Shown here piece after piece: positions 27,307 to 34,788 of a DNA stretch of 64,000 nt (within the stretch, counting starts at the first letter, position 1; each line of letters starts with the position of its first letter). The position numbers were made by a program, and so were the translations under genes. Source of the DNA: Streptomyces mobaraensis (GTDB lineage Bacteria; Actinomycetota; Actinomycetes; Streptomycetales; Streptomycetaceae); contig NZ_CP083590.1 of NCBI RefSeq assembly GCF_020099395.1, positions 2,108,001-2,172,000 of the forward strand, in the 5' to 3' direction. The notes below the pieces were generated by a model. That model was given only the letters and a program-made list of their open reading frames with translations. It had not been told where the DNA came from and did not search any database.

Positions 27307-28224
27307 TCAGCCGAGGGTCAGGACGAGCTTGCCCTGGTGTCCGCCGGCCTCCAACTGCCGGTGCGCGTCGGCGATGTCCGTCAGCGCGAAGCGTCGGGCG
27401 ACGGGCAGGGTGGCCTCGCCCCGGGCCACCGCCTGGGCGACTCGGGCGACGGTGGCGGCCGAGCGGGTGCCGAACATCATGGTGATGCCGTACCGCTGGG
27501 CCGGCCGCGGGCCGGCCAGCGTCACGATCCGGCTCCTGTCGCCGGTCACCGCGACGGACACGCCGATCGCCTCCTCGGAGCCGGTCAGGTCCAGCGAGGC
27601 GTCCACGCCCTGCGGGGCCGCCTCGCGTACCCGCTGCTCCAGGCCCTCTCCGTAGGTCACGGGGGTGGCGCCGAGGGAGCGGAGGTAGTCGTGGTTGTCC
27701 GCACTCGCCGTGCCGATGACGCGCACACCCCGCGCACGGGCGAACTGCACCGCCAGGCTTCCGACACCGCCGGACGCGCCATGGATCAGCACCGTCTCCC
27801 CGGCCTCCGCGCCCAGCCGGGCCAGCGCGTTGAACGCCGCCTGTCCGACCGCGCCGACGACCGCCGCCGTCTCCCACGACAGCTCCGCGGGCTTTCTCGT
27901 CAGGTTCTCCGCCGGGACGACGACCCACTCGGCGTAGGCCGCCATGTCCACGAACCCGATCACCTCGTCACCGGGCGCGAACCCGTCGACGCCGTCCCCG
28001 ACCCCGTCCACCACGCCGGCGAACTCGTTGCCGAGCCGCTGGGGGAACGAGATGTCGTAGACCGCGTCGAACTCCCCGCGCCGGATCTTGGCATCGATCG
28101 GGTTCAGCCCGGCCGCCTTGACCCGCACGCGGACCTGTCCCGCGCCCGCCCGCGGTTCGGGGAGATCGGCCACCCGCAGGACCTCCGGGCCGCCGTAGGA
28201 ATCCATCACCACTGCCTTCATCAC
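27307..28224 (-). CDS. zinc-independent quinone oxidoreductase (MDR family)
   Basis: NADPH:quinone reductase-like medium-chain dehydrogenase, 305 aa. The N-terminal GroES-like domain holds AAGLNPIDAKIRRG. The Rossmann domain carries HGASGGVGSLAVQFAR. The C terminus ADAHRQLEAGGHQGKLVL is typical. No structural-zinc Cys cluster is seen. GTG 28224 is followed at once by ATG 28221, and either could be used. It is divergent from a LysR regulator 161 bp away, its likely controller. Confidence 0.9.
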   Translation of the reverse strand: MMKAVVMDSYGGPEVLRVADLPEPRAGAGQVRVRVKAAGLNPIDAKIRRGEFDAVYDISFPQRLGNEFAGVVDGVGDGVDGFAPGDEVIGFVDMAAYAEWVVVPAENLTRKPAELSWETAAVVGAVGQAAFNALARLGAEAGETVLIHGASGGVGSLAVQFARARGVRVIGTASADNHDYLRSLGATPVTYGEGLEQRVREAAPQGVDASLDLTGSEEAIGVSVAVTGDRSRIVTLAGPRPAQRYGITMMFGTRSAATVARVAQAVARGEATLPVARRFALTDIADAHRQLEAGGHQGKLVLTLG

Positions 28225-28385
28225 GCCTGCCGCCTCACCTTCGAATAAGCGATCACACCGGCATCAAGCCCTTGGAAAGGGCGTCGTCCGGCGCCTTCTG
28301 CTCACTAAGTCAACGGCCACGCGCCCCGATGGGTCCAACACTCTCCGTCGGACACCCAACAGCCTCAGACTGTTACGGTGAAGGT
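28225..28385. promoter_or_regulatory. divergent LysR / quinone reductase control region
   Basis: 161 bp between divergent starts, the classic place for LysR binding. Sequence near 28367-28385 (CAGACTGTTACGGTGAAG) sits directly before the LysR GTG with no proper ribosome-binding spacing, so that mRNA may be leaderless. I found no convincing T-N11-A palindrome. Confidence 0.4.
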
Positions 28386-29372
28386 GTGGATCTCGATCTG
28401 CGCCAGACGCGCTACGCCGTCACCCTCGCCGAGGAACTCCACTACGGCCGGGCCGCCGCCCGGCTCGCCATCGCTCAGCAGACCCTGTCCGCGCAGATCA
28501 CCGCCCTGGAGAAACGCCTCGGCGTCCGGCTGTTCCACCGCGACCGCCGTCAGGTCGGCCTCACTCCCGAGGGCGAGGTCTTCGTCCCCCGCGCACGGCG
28601 CCTGCTCGGCGACGCCCGGCAGCTCGTCGACGACCTCGCCCGCACCCCCACGCCGTTGCGCGTCGACGTCCTGACCGAAGGGCTGACTCCCTCGGTCCTC
28701 GCCCGGCACCTGCGCGCCCAGAACCCGTGCCTGCCCTTCGAGGTCGTCCACAGCCAGGGTCTGGCCGCCGCGCTGCCCCGCCTGCTCTCCGGCGAACTGG
28801 ACCTCGCCTTCGGCCGCGTCCACGGCCACGGCCACGGCGTCGGCCACGGCGTCGGCCACGGCCGGGAGTTGCCCGCGCCCCTGGCCGTCATGCCCGTCCG
28901 GCTGGAGCCCATCGGCGTGATCGTCCCCGCCGGCCATCCCCTCGCCGCATACGAGGAGGTGCCCCTCGCCGCCCTCGCCGACCACCCACTCCTCGTCCAC
29001 ACCGCCGACGAAGCCGCCGAATGGCGCGACTGGATCGACCGGATCATGGAGGACTTCGGTCTCCGCAGCGCGTTGCGGGTGCGCGGGCACGGCCGCGCCG
29101 CGATCCACGCGATGGTCCAGGCCCGTGGCTACCCCTCCTTCGGCCTCACCACCGGGCACCTCCCCGACGGCCTCACCGCCCGCCGCCTGGCCGACCCGGT
29201 CCCCCTCTACCCCTGGCACGCCGTCTGGAACACCACCACCGCGCCCACCGCCACCCACCGGGCCCTGGAGATCATCCACGCCTACGCCCAGGCCCATCAC
29301 TGGCACCGTCTCCCCGACGCCCCCTGGTGGCTGCCGGAGACGGACCGCGCGGCACTGAGCCCACGGAAGTGA
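28386..29372 (+). CDS. LysR-family transcriptional regulator
   Basis: LysR regulator, 328 aa. Winged HTH at about 1-60 (DLRQTRYAVTLAEELHYGRAA, QQTLSAQITALEKRLGVRLF), then the periplasmic-binding-type effector domain. An unusual HGHGHGVGHGVGHG run at about residues 146-159, encoded by a short DNA repeat at 28821-28862, interrupts the effector domain and might bind metal or simply be a slippage product. GTG 28386 matches the family start. Confidence 0.88.
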   Translation: MDLDLRQTRYAVTLAEELHYGRAAARLAIAQQTLSAQITALEKRLGVRLFHRDRRQVGLTPEGEVFVPRARRLLGDARQLVDDLARTPTPLRVDVLTEGLTPSVLARHLRAQNPCLPFEVVHSQGLAAALPRLLSGELDLAFGRVHGHGHGVGHGVGHGRELPAPLAVMPVRLEPIGVIVPAGHPLAAYEEVPLAALADHPLLVHTADEAAEWRDWIDRIMEDFGLRSALRVRGHGRAAIHAMVQARGYPSFGLTTGHLPDGLTARRLADPVPLYPWHAVWNTTTAPTATHRALEIIHAYAQAHHWHRLPDAPWWLPETDRAALSPRK

Positions 29373-29975
29373 CCATCCGGCCGACGCGCCCGCCACCCGC
29401 ATGGTCACTTGACGACGCGAGACGGCCGTGGAGTCCTGGCTCAGACACCAGCCGCACACCAGCCGGGTGATCACATGCTCGCCGCTGTGGCGGCCTGTTC
29501 GTCGTACTCCCGCGAGCACGATGAACACGATGCCGGACGGATCGTGTGAGCCCTTCGACTCTCCGGTGAGGAACTCCAGGCCGACGTCGCTCGCCTTCAG
29601 CTCCTCGGCGAGCATGGCGCGTTCGATGCCGCGCCCCAGCCGCTTGTGCTCGTGCACGACGAGGGTGACGGCGACCCCGGAGGAGCGGATCTCCCCGGCG
29701 AGCTGCACGGCGGCCTCCAGCTCCGGTCGTTTGGTGGCGCGGGTGGACATCTGGCAGTCGTGCGATGCCACGCGCTTGAAGTCGTCGCTCACGGCCCCGG
29801 ACTGTTCGGTGAGGGTGTTTCAGGTGTCCAGTCGTTGGCGACAACTCATGAAACATGATCGCCGCAGGTGGCCGACCGTGCGGCTGGATGTTTCCTGAGC
29901 GACCACCGACGAAACACGCGGGAGCGAAATCGGCCGGGCACTACTGCCGACCTCTTCCCATGTTCCGTCGGCTGA
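29373..29975. other. degraded 600-bp stretch
   Basis: Between the LysR stop and the MmyB-type regulator stop there is no intact gene. It holds the serine-recombinase fragment (29511-29753). The lower-GC sequence around 29800-29890 includes TCATGAAACATGA, a small inverted repeat that could be a remnant of a recombination site; that is speculation. Confidence 0.5.
29511..29753 (-). pseudogene. serine recombinase (resolvase) fragment
   Basis: The minus frame reads STRATKRPELEAAVQLAGE, then VHEHKRLGRGIE and LTGESKGSHDPSGIVF. This is the core of the resolvase catalytic domain as seen in Streptomyces recombinases. The N-terminal part carrying the catalytic Ser, and everything after FIVLAG, are replaced by unrelated sequence. 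Interpreted as a remnant of a transposon resolvase. Confidence 0.75.
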
Positions 29976-30824
29976 TCAGCGGTGGGGCCGGGGGTCGGGG
30001 CGGCGCCGGGTGGCGTGGAGGGAACCGAGCAGATGGAGGGAATGGGCACTGGGGCTGCCTGGTTCCGCGTGGTAGATGACGAGCTGCTGGCCGGGGGCGT
30101 CGCGTACGTCGAAAGCCTGGTAAGTGAGGGTGAGGGGGCCGACGTCCGGGTGGAGGAAGCGTTTGGCGTCCTGGGTCTTGCCGCGCACGGCGTGGGCGTT
30201 CCAGAGGCGGGTGAAGTCCGCGCTGTGCTCAGTGAGGGTGCGGACGAGTTCGCGTAGCCGCGGGTTGTCCGGGTCGAATCCGGTTGCCTCGCGGAGGTTG
30301 GCGACGGTGGCCTGGGCTGCCCGGTCCCAGTCGGTGTAGAAAGACCGGCCCGCGGGGTCGAGGAAGGTCATGCGGGCCAAGTTGTCCGCCGGCTCGAACG
30401 GGGCGTAGAGGGCATCGGCCAGGGTGTTGGCGGCGAGGAGGTCCAGGGTCCGGCTCATGACGAACGCCGGAGTGTTCGGGTAACCATCCATGAGCTGTCG
30501 CAGCGAAGGGCTGACCCGCTCGGCGGCATGGACGGAGGGCTGGTCGTTCGGCGTGGCCCCGGCCAGCCGGTACACGTGCGCGCGTGCGTCCGCGTCGAGG
30601 CGCAGCGCGCGGCTGAGCGCGTCGACCACCTGGGGTGAGGGGTTGCGCTCGCGGCCTTGTTCCAGGCGGGTGTAGTAGTCGGCGTTCACTCCGGCCAGGA
30701 CGGCGACCTCCTCGCGGCGCAGTCCGGCGACTCTGCGGGCTCCGTAGCTCGCCATGCCGACGTCCTCCGGCCGCAGGCCGTCGCGGCGTGTGCGCAGGAA
30801 GTCTCCCAGGTGGTTGTCGTCCAT
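29976..30824 (-). CDS. MmyB-type HTH regulator with MLTR ligand-binding domain
   Basis: Regulator of 282 aa. Xre-like HTH at residues ~5-65 (LGDFLRTRRDGLRPEDVG, RREEVAVLAGVNADYYTRLEQG) and the MmyB-like ligand-binding domain from about 100 to 265. The closing stretch reads QLVIYHAEPGSPSAHSLHLL. Such proteins sit divergently beside SDR genes they control. Here an Atu4866 protein and an SDR are divergent, 139 bp away. The last residues are Arg/Pro-rich. Confidence 0.92.
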   Translation of the reverse strand: MDDNHLGDFLRTRRDGLRPEDVGMASYGARRVAGLRREEVAVLAGVNADYYTRLEQGRERNPSPQVVDALSRALRLDADARAHVYRLAGATPNDQPSVHAAERVSPSLRQLMDGYPNTPAFVMSRTLDLLAANTLADALYAPFEPADNLARMTFLDPAGRSFYTDWDRAAQATVANLREATGFDPDNPRLRELVRTLTEHSADFTRLWNAHAVRGKTQDAKRFLHPDVGPLTLTYQAFDVRDAPGQQLVIYHAEPGSPSAHSLHLLGSLHATRRRPDPRPHR

Positions 30825-30963
30825 GTGTTCAGGCTAGGCGGCGGTCCGGTGCGCAGCCTGGGTGTGCCGAACCCAGGCAGTGCGCGTCCTGGTTGATGGC
30901 CGCTGGCCTGCCCAGACTCGGTGGAGCGGGAAGGACCGCACCATTCGAGGAGAGGAGTCCGCC

Positions 30964-31230
30964 ATGGCCGGGACCGTTGAGGGCGACCACGTCGACGTGG
31001 TGGGGATGTGGGTGACCGCGGATGGTCACATCCGTCAGGAGCTGCTGCCGGACGGCCGCTACGACGAAGCCCGCGGCGAGCGGCGCAGCGCGTACACCGG
31101 CCGGTACACGGTGACCGGCAGCCACCTGGACTACGTGGACGACACCGGGTTCACCGCCACGGGCGACGTCCGGGGCGGGGTGCTCTATCACGAGCACCTC
31201 GTGCTCTACCGGGAGCAGAAGTCGTCGTAG
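30964..31230 (+). CDS. Atu4866-domain protein
   Basis: Small beta-rich protein, 88 aa, matching the Atu4866 family (VVGMWVTADGHIRQELLPDGRY, TGRYTVTGSHLDYVDDTGF). These domains are lipocalin-like and often lie next to SDR oxidoreductases and MmyB regulators. ATG 30964 follows GAGGAG. Function unknown; ligand binding is a guess from fold. First of the two divergent genes facing the MmyB regulator. Confidence 0.85.
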   Translation: MAGTVEGDHVDVVGMWVTADGHIRQELLPDGRYDEARGERRSAYTGRYTVTGSHLDYVDDTGFTATGDVRGGVLYHEHLVLYREQKSS

Positions 31231-31363
31231 AGCGGCCGGGCCACGGCTGCCCTGGGACCCGGGGACGATTCCGCCGTCGGCGGACCAAGAAGTCCCGGCA
31301 CAACAGTCAGCCGTTCAGTCAGCCGGCAGCAACGAGAACCAACGTGAATCAAGGACCATATCC

Positions 31364-32122
31364 ATGACAGGACAACGACTTGCCGGCAAGGTCGCGCTGA
31401 TCACGGGCGCGACCGGTGGTCTCGGCACAGCGACCGCCGAACTCTTCGCCCGCGAAGGCGCCCGGCTAGTGATCACCGATATCGCCGAAGGCCCCCTGCG
31501 CGACCTGTCCCACCGGATCGGGGCACACGGCGCGGAGGCCGTCGCCGCTCGCCTCGATGTCTCCTCCGCGCGGGAGTGGGACGAAGTGATCACCCTCGTA
31601 CGCGAACGGTTCGGAACGCTGGACGTGCTCGTGAACCTCGCCGGCATCCTGGACTGGCCAGGTATCGAGGACACGCGGGAAGAGGCGTGGGACCGCGTCA
31701 TCGACGTGAACCAGAAAGGCACATGGCTCGGCATGAAGGCGGCGATGCCGCTCCTGCGTGCGAACGGCAACGCGTCGGTGATCAATACGTCGTCAGTACT
31801 CGGCCTGGTAGGAAGCGGTGCCGCTGCGGCCTACCAGGCGTCCAAGGGGGCCGTGCGCCTGTTGAGCAAGACCGCCGCGGTCGAGTACGCCCGGCAGGGA
31901 GTACGGATCAACTCGGTGCATCCCGGCGTGATCGCCACGCCGATGATCCAGGAACTCCTGGACGACCAGGGCGACCAGCAGCCGGACATCCAACGCACCC
32001 CCATGCGCCGAGCCGGCCGCGCCGACGAGATCGCGCCCGCGATCCTCTTCCTGGCCTGCGACGACTCCTCGTTCGTCACCGGCGCGGAGCTGGTGGTCGA
32101 CGGCGGGCTCACCGCGCACTGA
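31364..32122 (+). CDS. SDR-family oxidoreductase
   Basis: Classical short-chain dehydrogenase, 252 aa. NAD(P)-binding TGATGGLG at 14-21, NLAG at about 91-94, catalytic Ser143/144, and YxxxK as Y157-QAS-K161. It ends SSFVTGAELVVDGGLTAH, the standard SDR C terminus. The downstream half of the divergent Atu4866-SDR pair, 133 nt after the first gene. Substrate unknown. Confidence 0.93.
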   Translation: MTGQRLAGKVALITGATGGLGTATAELFAREGARLVITDIAEGPLRDLSHRIGAHGAEAVAARLDVSSAREWDEVITLVRERFGTLDVLVNLAGILDWPGIEDTREEAWDRVIDVNQKGTWLGMKAAMPLLRANGNASVINTSSVLGLVGSGAAAAYQASKGAVRLLSKTAAVEYARQGVRINSVHPGVIATPMIQELLDDQGDQQPDIQRTPMRRAGRADEIAPAILFLACDDSSFVTGAELVVDGGLTAH

Positions 32123-32196
32123 ACAACCCCACCGTACGACGTTCACGTGGGCCTGCCGTGCATGCGTCAACGGCGCGGCCCACCCGGTCCGCGCAC

Positions 32197-32253
32197 CGCT
32201 CCAGCTTCGTCACGGGAGCCGTGGTCGCCGCTGACGGCGGGTTCACCGCGCTC
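32197..32253 (+). pseudogene. C-terminal scrap of another SDR
   Basis: The codons for SSFVTGAVVAADGGFTAL, the end of an SDR, lie 75 bp beyond the intact SDR. It is similar to but distinct from the end of that gene and joins directly to the transposase fragment. Probably a deletion or insertion scar. Confidence 0.6.
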
Positions 32254-32430
32254 CAGCGACGGGTTGACGTTCGACCAGAACAGCGCGGTCAGGCCGCGCC
32301 GGTCCTCATCGCTGGGCTTCTTCGCCCATGCCGGTTCGGCAAGGGCCTGCTGCACCAGCAGGGTGTGGACGTGCACGAGCGCGGACTGGAGCAGGTGCAG
32401 GGCGAGCATCGACGCCTCCGCCCCCACAGC
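32254..32430 (-). pseudogene. Tn3-family transposase C-terminal fragment
   Basis: The minus frame reads LALHLLQSALVHVHTLLVQQ, then ALAEPAWAKKPSDEDRRGL and FWSNVNP. I recognise this as the C-terminal part of Tn3-family transposases in actinobacteria. The final PYGRFxLDM-type segment is missing, replaced by the SDR scrap. The DDE catalytic core is absent, so it is inactive. Confidence 0.75.
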
Positions 32431-32466
32431 ACCACAGGCTGCCCATATGGCCGGGTACGGCCGAAA

Positions 32467-33318
32467 GCCGGGTGACCACCCGCCGGCAGGCGTACAACGC
32501 CAACCAGCGGTTCCGGATGCGGACCACGCAGGGGCACTGGTACCGGATGGTCCGCGGCGGCAGCCCCCGCGTCACGCTCGCGACCCTCGCCGGAAAAACC
32601 GGAAAAGCGGTGCACGACGAACTGTGCCCCGGCGTCAACCCGCTCCTCCCGCTGTCCGTCCTCGCGTGGTCCTGTGACGCGCCCGAGGCGCAGTGGACGC
32701 CGGACGACCCGGGCGAGCCCGGCGGCCCGCTGCGCTGGCGCAACTCCCGCCACCCGGAGCTCTGTCTGACCGCGGAACGGAGCGGGGACCCGGTCGGGGC
32801 GCTGCCCTGCGACGACGGCGCGGCCCAGCAGTGGTGGGACAACTCCCGCGCGGTGCCCGAGCGGGAGTGGCGGGTCGGTGACGGCCGGACACGACTGCGC
32901 GCCTTCAACGGCCTGTACCTGGACCTCCGGAACGGGAGCGGCCGCGACGGCACTCCGCTGACCGCCCGCGCGAAGAACGGCGCCGGCACCCAGCGGTGGG
33001 ACACCGAGTACGCCGAGTCCGGCGACAACCTCGTCCGCCTCAGGGCGCTCGGCGGCGGCAAGCGCTGCGTCGACCTGGCCGACGCCGACCGGCCGCGCCC
33101 CGGTGACCGTACGGTCTTGGGCGACTGCTCCGACCACCGCGCCAAGAAGGACGGCACGGGGGCACCGCTGGCAGGCCGAGATGTACGGCGACGGCACCCT
33201 CCGCTTCCGCAACGAGTCCGCGCACCTGTGCCTGGCGGCGCCGCTGCGGGACACGGGGTACGTGACGATCGAGTCCTGCGACGACAGCCCGCGGCAGCGC
33301 TGGACGTTCATGCCGTGA
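32467..33318 (+). pseudogene. truncated, frameshifted ricin-B-lectin-type protein
   Basis: Beta-trefoil repeats with QxW-like motifs are visible: ALPCDDGAAQQWWDN, LTARAKNGAGTQRWDTEY, TIESCDDSPRQRWTF. The N terminus, including any signal peptide or catalytic domain, is missing where the frame joins transposon debris. Near 33158-33162 a run of five G shifts the frame after RAKKDGTG; the C-terminal repeat continues in another frame to a stop at 33318. Originally probably a secreted carbohydrate-binding protein. Confidence 0.75.
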
Positions 33319-33413
33319 GCAGTCACAGGCGTGCGACTTGATACGGTTGCCCGCATTTGGGCGGTGGCCGGTGTGACCGCCGCCCACCTGAGAGACCCCT
33401 CGGAGGCCGGGCC

Positions 33414-33848
33414 ATGCGGTTCATCTGCCGGAACTTCGGGCTGTCGGACCTGCCCCGGCGCGGCATCGCCCCGCATCAGGCGCCCCTGGAGGTGCTGCTC
33501 CTCGACGTCGAGGCGGACCTGTCCGTCCGGGAGGACGGGCGGACCGTGTGGGCCGAGGACGCCTTTCCGGCGGCCGAGCTGGCGTACCAGCTCGGCCGCT
33601 GGCTCCGTGGGGCGGACGCCGACCGCGGTGACTTCACGTTCGACTCGCTGCAGGCGGAACCGGGGACGCTCCGGATCGCGGAGGCCGGCGAGGGGCGTTG
33701 GCGGGTCGGTTCCGGCCTCGCGCCGGCCTGGTGGACCGCGCCCGTCGCCTGGGACGTCCTCACGACGGAGATCGGGCGGCTCGACCGTTCCGTGCGCGAG
33801 GGCCTGGCCGCGCTGGGCGTCGGACCGGACGTCCTCCCCGCGCTCTGA
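33414..33848 (+). CDS. hypothetical protein, 144 aa
   Basis: Unrecognised cytoplasmic protein. ATG 33414 has GGAGG at good spacing. It begins MRFICRNFGLSDLPRRG, has an acidic middle with several Trp residues (GEGRWRVGSGLAPAWW) and no membrane segment or signal peptide. Similar short proteins occur in Streptomyces without assigned function. It lies alone in the island's right part, convergent with the serine hydrolase gene. Confidence 0.7.
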   Translation: MRFICRNFGLSDLPRRGIAPHQAPLEVLLLDVEADLSVREDGRTVWAEDAFPAAELAYQLGRWLRGADADRGDFTFDSLQAEPGTLRIAEAGEGRWRVGSGLAPAWWTAPVAWDVLTTEIGRLDRSVREGLAALGVGPDVLPAL

Positions 33849-33946
33849 CGGCCGTCACGCTCGGCACGCCGTCACACCTGCCCCCCGGCACTCCCGTCAC
33901 CCCCCGGCACGCCCCACACATCCACCCCCCTGGCACGCCCGGCGCC

Positions 33947-34708
33947 CTAGCCCCCCGCCGTCCGCCCGATCTCCCGCCGCCTCTCCCACACCCCCGCCGA
34001 GACCCTCGCCAGCAGCCGCGCCGCCGGGTCGTCGACGTCGTCGCCCGAGCCGAGCGGGCCGGTGTAGCAGACGGCGAGGGTGTACGGCGGGGCGTCGGGC
34101 GGGTGGACGACGGCGGCGCTGTGGCGGAGGCCGGTGATCCAGCCGTTCTTGCCGGCCAGGCGGGTGCCCGGGGGCAGCCCGGCGGCGAGGTCGACGGCGT
34201 GGGCGTTGTGCTCCAGCAGGGCCAGGACCTCGGGTTCCAGGGAGTCCAGGAGGGCGGCGAGGTCGCGGGCGGTGACGTGGTTCTGGAGGCCGGCCGCGCG
34301 GGCGCGGTGGTCCTCGATGCCGCGGGTGACGGTGCTGCGGGTGGCCCCGGCCCGGCGCCAGACCTCGGCCACGGCCGCGTACCCGGCCTCGGCCAGGCAG
34401 AGGTTGGTGGCCAGGTTGGAGGAGTGGGTGACCATCCGCTCGGCGAGCCAGCGCAGCGGGACCGTCTCGCCGAGCCGTCGCCAGGGCAGCGGATCGCTGT
34501 CCTCCGCGGGGTCGTTGGCGTACGTACCTTCGCCGGTCGCGGAGGCGAAGCGGTTGACGACCGGGACGGGCCGGTCGAGGTCGGTGCCGGAGCGGTGGAG
34601 GGCGGCCAGGACGGCCACCTTCATGGTGCTCGCGGCGTAGTGCACCGCGTCCGCGTTCCGCTCGATCACCGGGGGGCGGCCGCAAGGGGCCACGACGAGG
34701 GAGAGCAC
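33947..34708 (-). CDS. class A beta-lactamase-like serine hydrolase
   Basis: Serine hydrolase of the beta-lactamase fold, about 253 aa. The SxxK motif is STMK at about 27-30, the SxN element S-S-N at 96-98, and the third box is KNG (AGKNGWITG) instead of KTG/KSG. No signal peptide is visible from GTG 34708, and the start is uncertain because no good ribosome binding site is seen. A cytoplasmic location argues against antibiotic resistance; a peptidase/esterase role is possible. Confidence 0.8.
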   Translation of the reverse strand: MLSLVVAPCGRPPVIERNADAVHYAASTMKVAVLAALHRSGTDLDRPVPVVNRFASATGEGTYANDPAEDSDPLPWRRLGETVPLRWLAERMVTHSSNLATNLCLAEAGYAAVAEVWRRAGATRSTVTRGIEDHRARAAGLQNHVTARDLAALLDSLEPEVLALLEHNAHAVDLAAGLPPGTRLAGKNGWITGLRHSAAVVHPPDAPPYTLAVCYTGPLGSGDDVDDPAARLLARVSAGVWERRREIGRTAGG

Positions 34709-34725
34709 GGTCTCAGAGTAGACAG

Positions 34726-34765
34726 CGGACAGGCCGCCCCGGTGCGAACCGGGACGGCCTGTCCG
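34726..34765 (-). terminator. 18-bp hairpin after glcP
   Basis: Arms 34726-34743 and 34748-34765 pair with one mismatch around a GCGA loop, 23 nt beyond the glcP stop and 18 nt before the serine hydrolase start. It should end glcP transcription and marks the right border of the accessory region. Confidence 0.8.
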
Positions 34766-34788
34766 TGGAGAAGGGCGGCGGGGGGATG

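Noticed and set aside
27176..27928. alternative frames over the quinone reductase
   Set aside because: Composition and lack of motifs show they are shadows of the MDR gene.
33947..34708. antibiotic-resistance beta-lactamase
   Set aside because: No signal peptide is visible and the third box is KNG; resistance cannot be claimed from the fold alone.
20404..34765. secondary-metabolite gene cluster
   Set aside because: No PKS, NRPS, terpene, RiPP or tailoring core gene was seen; the oxidoreductases alone do not make a cluster.
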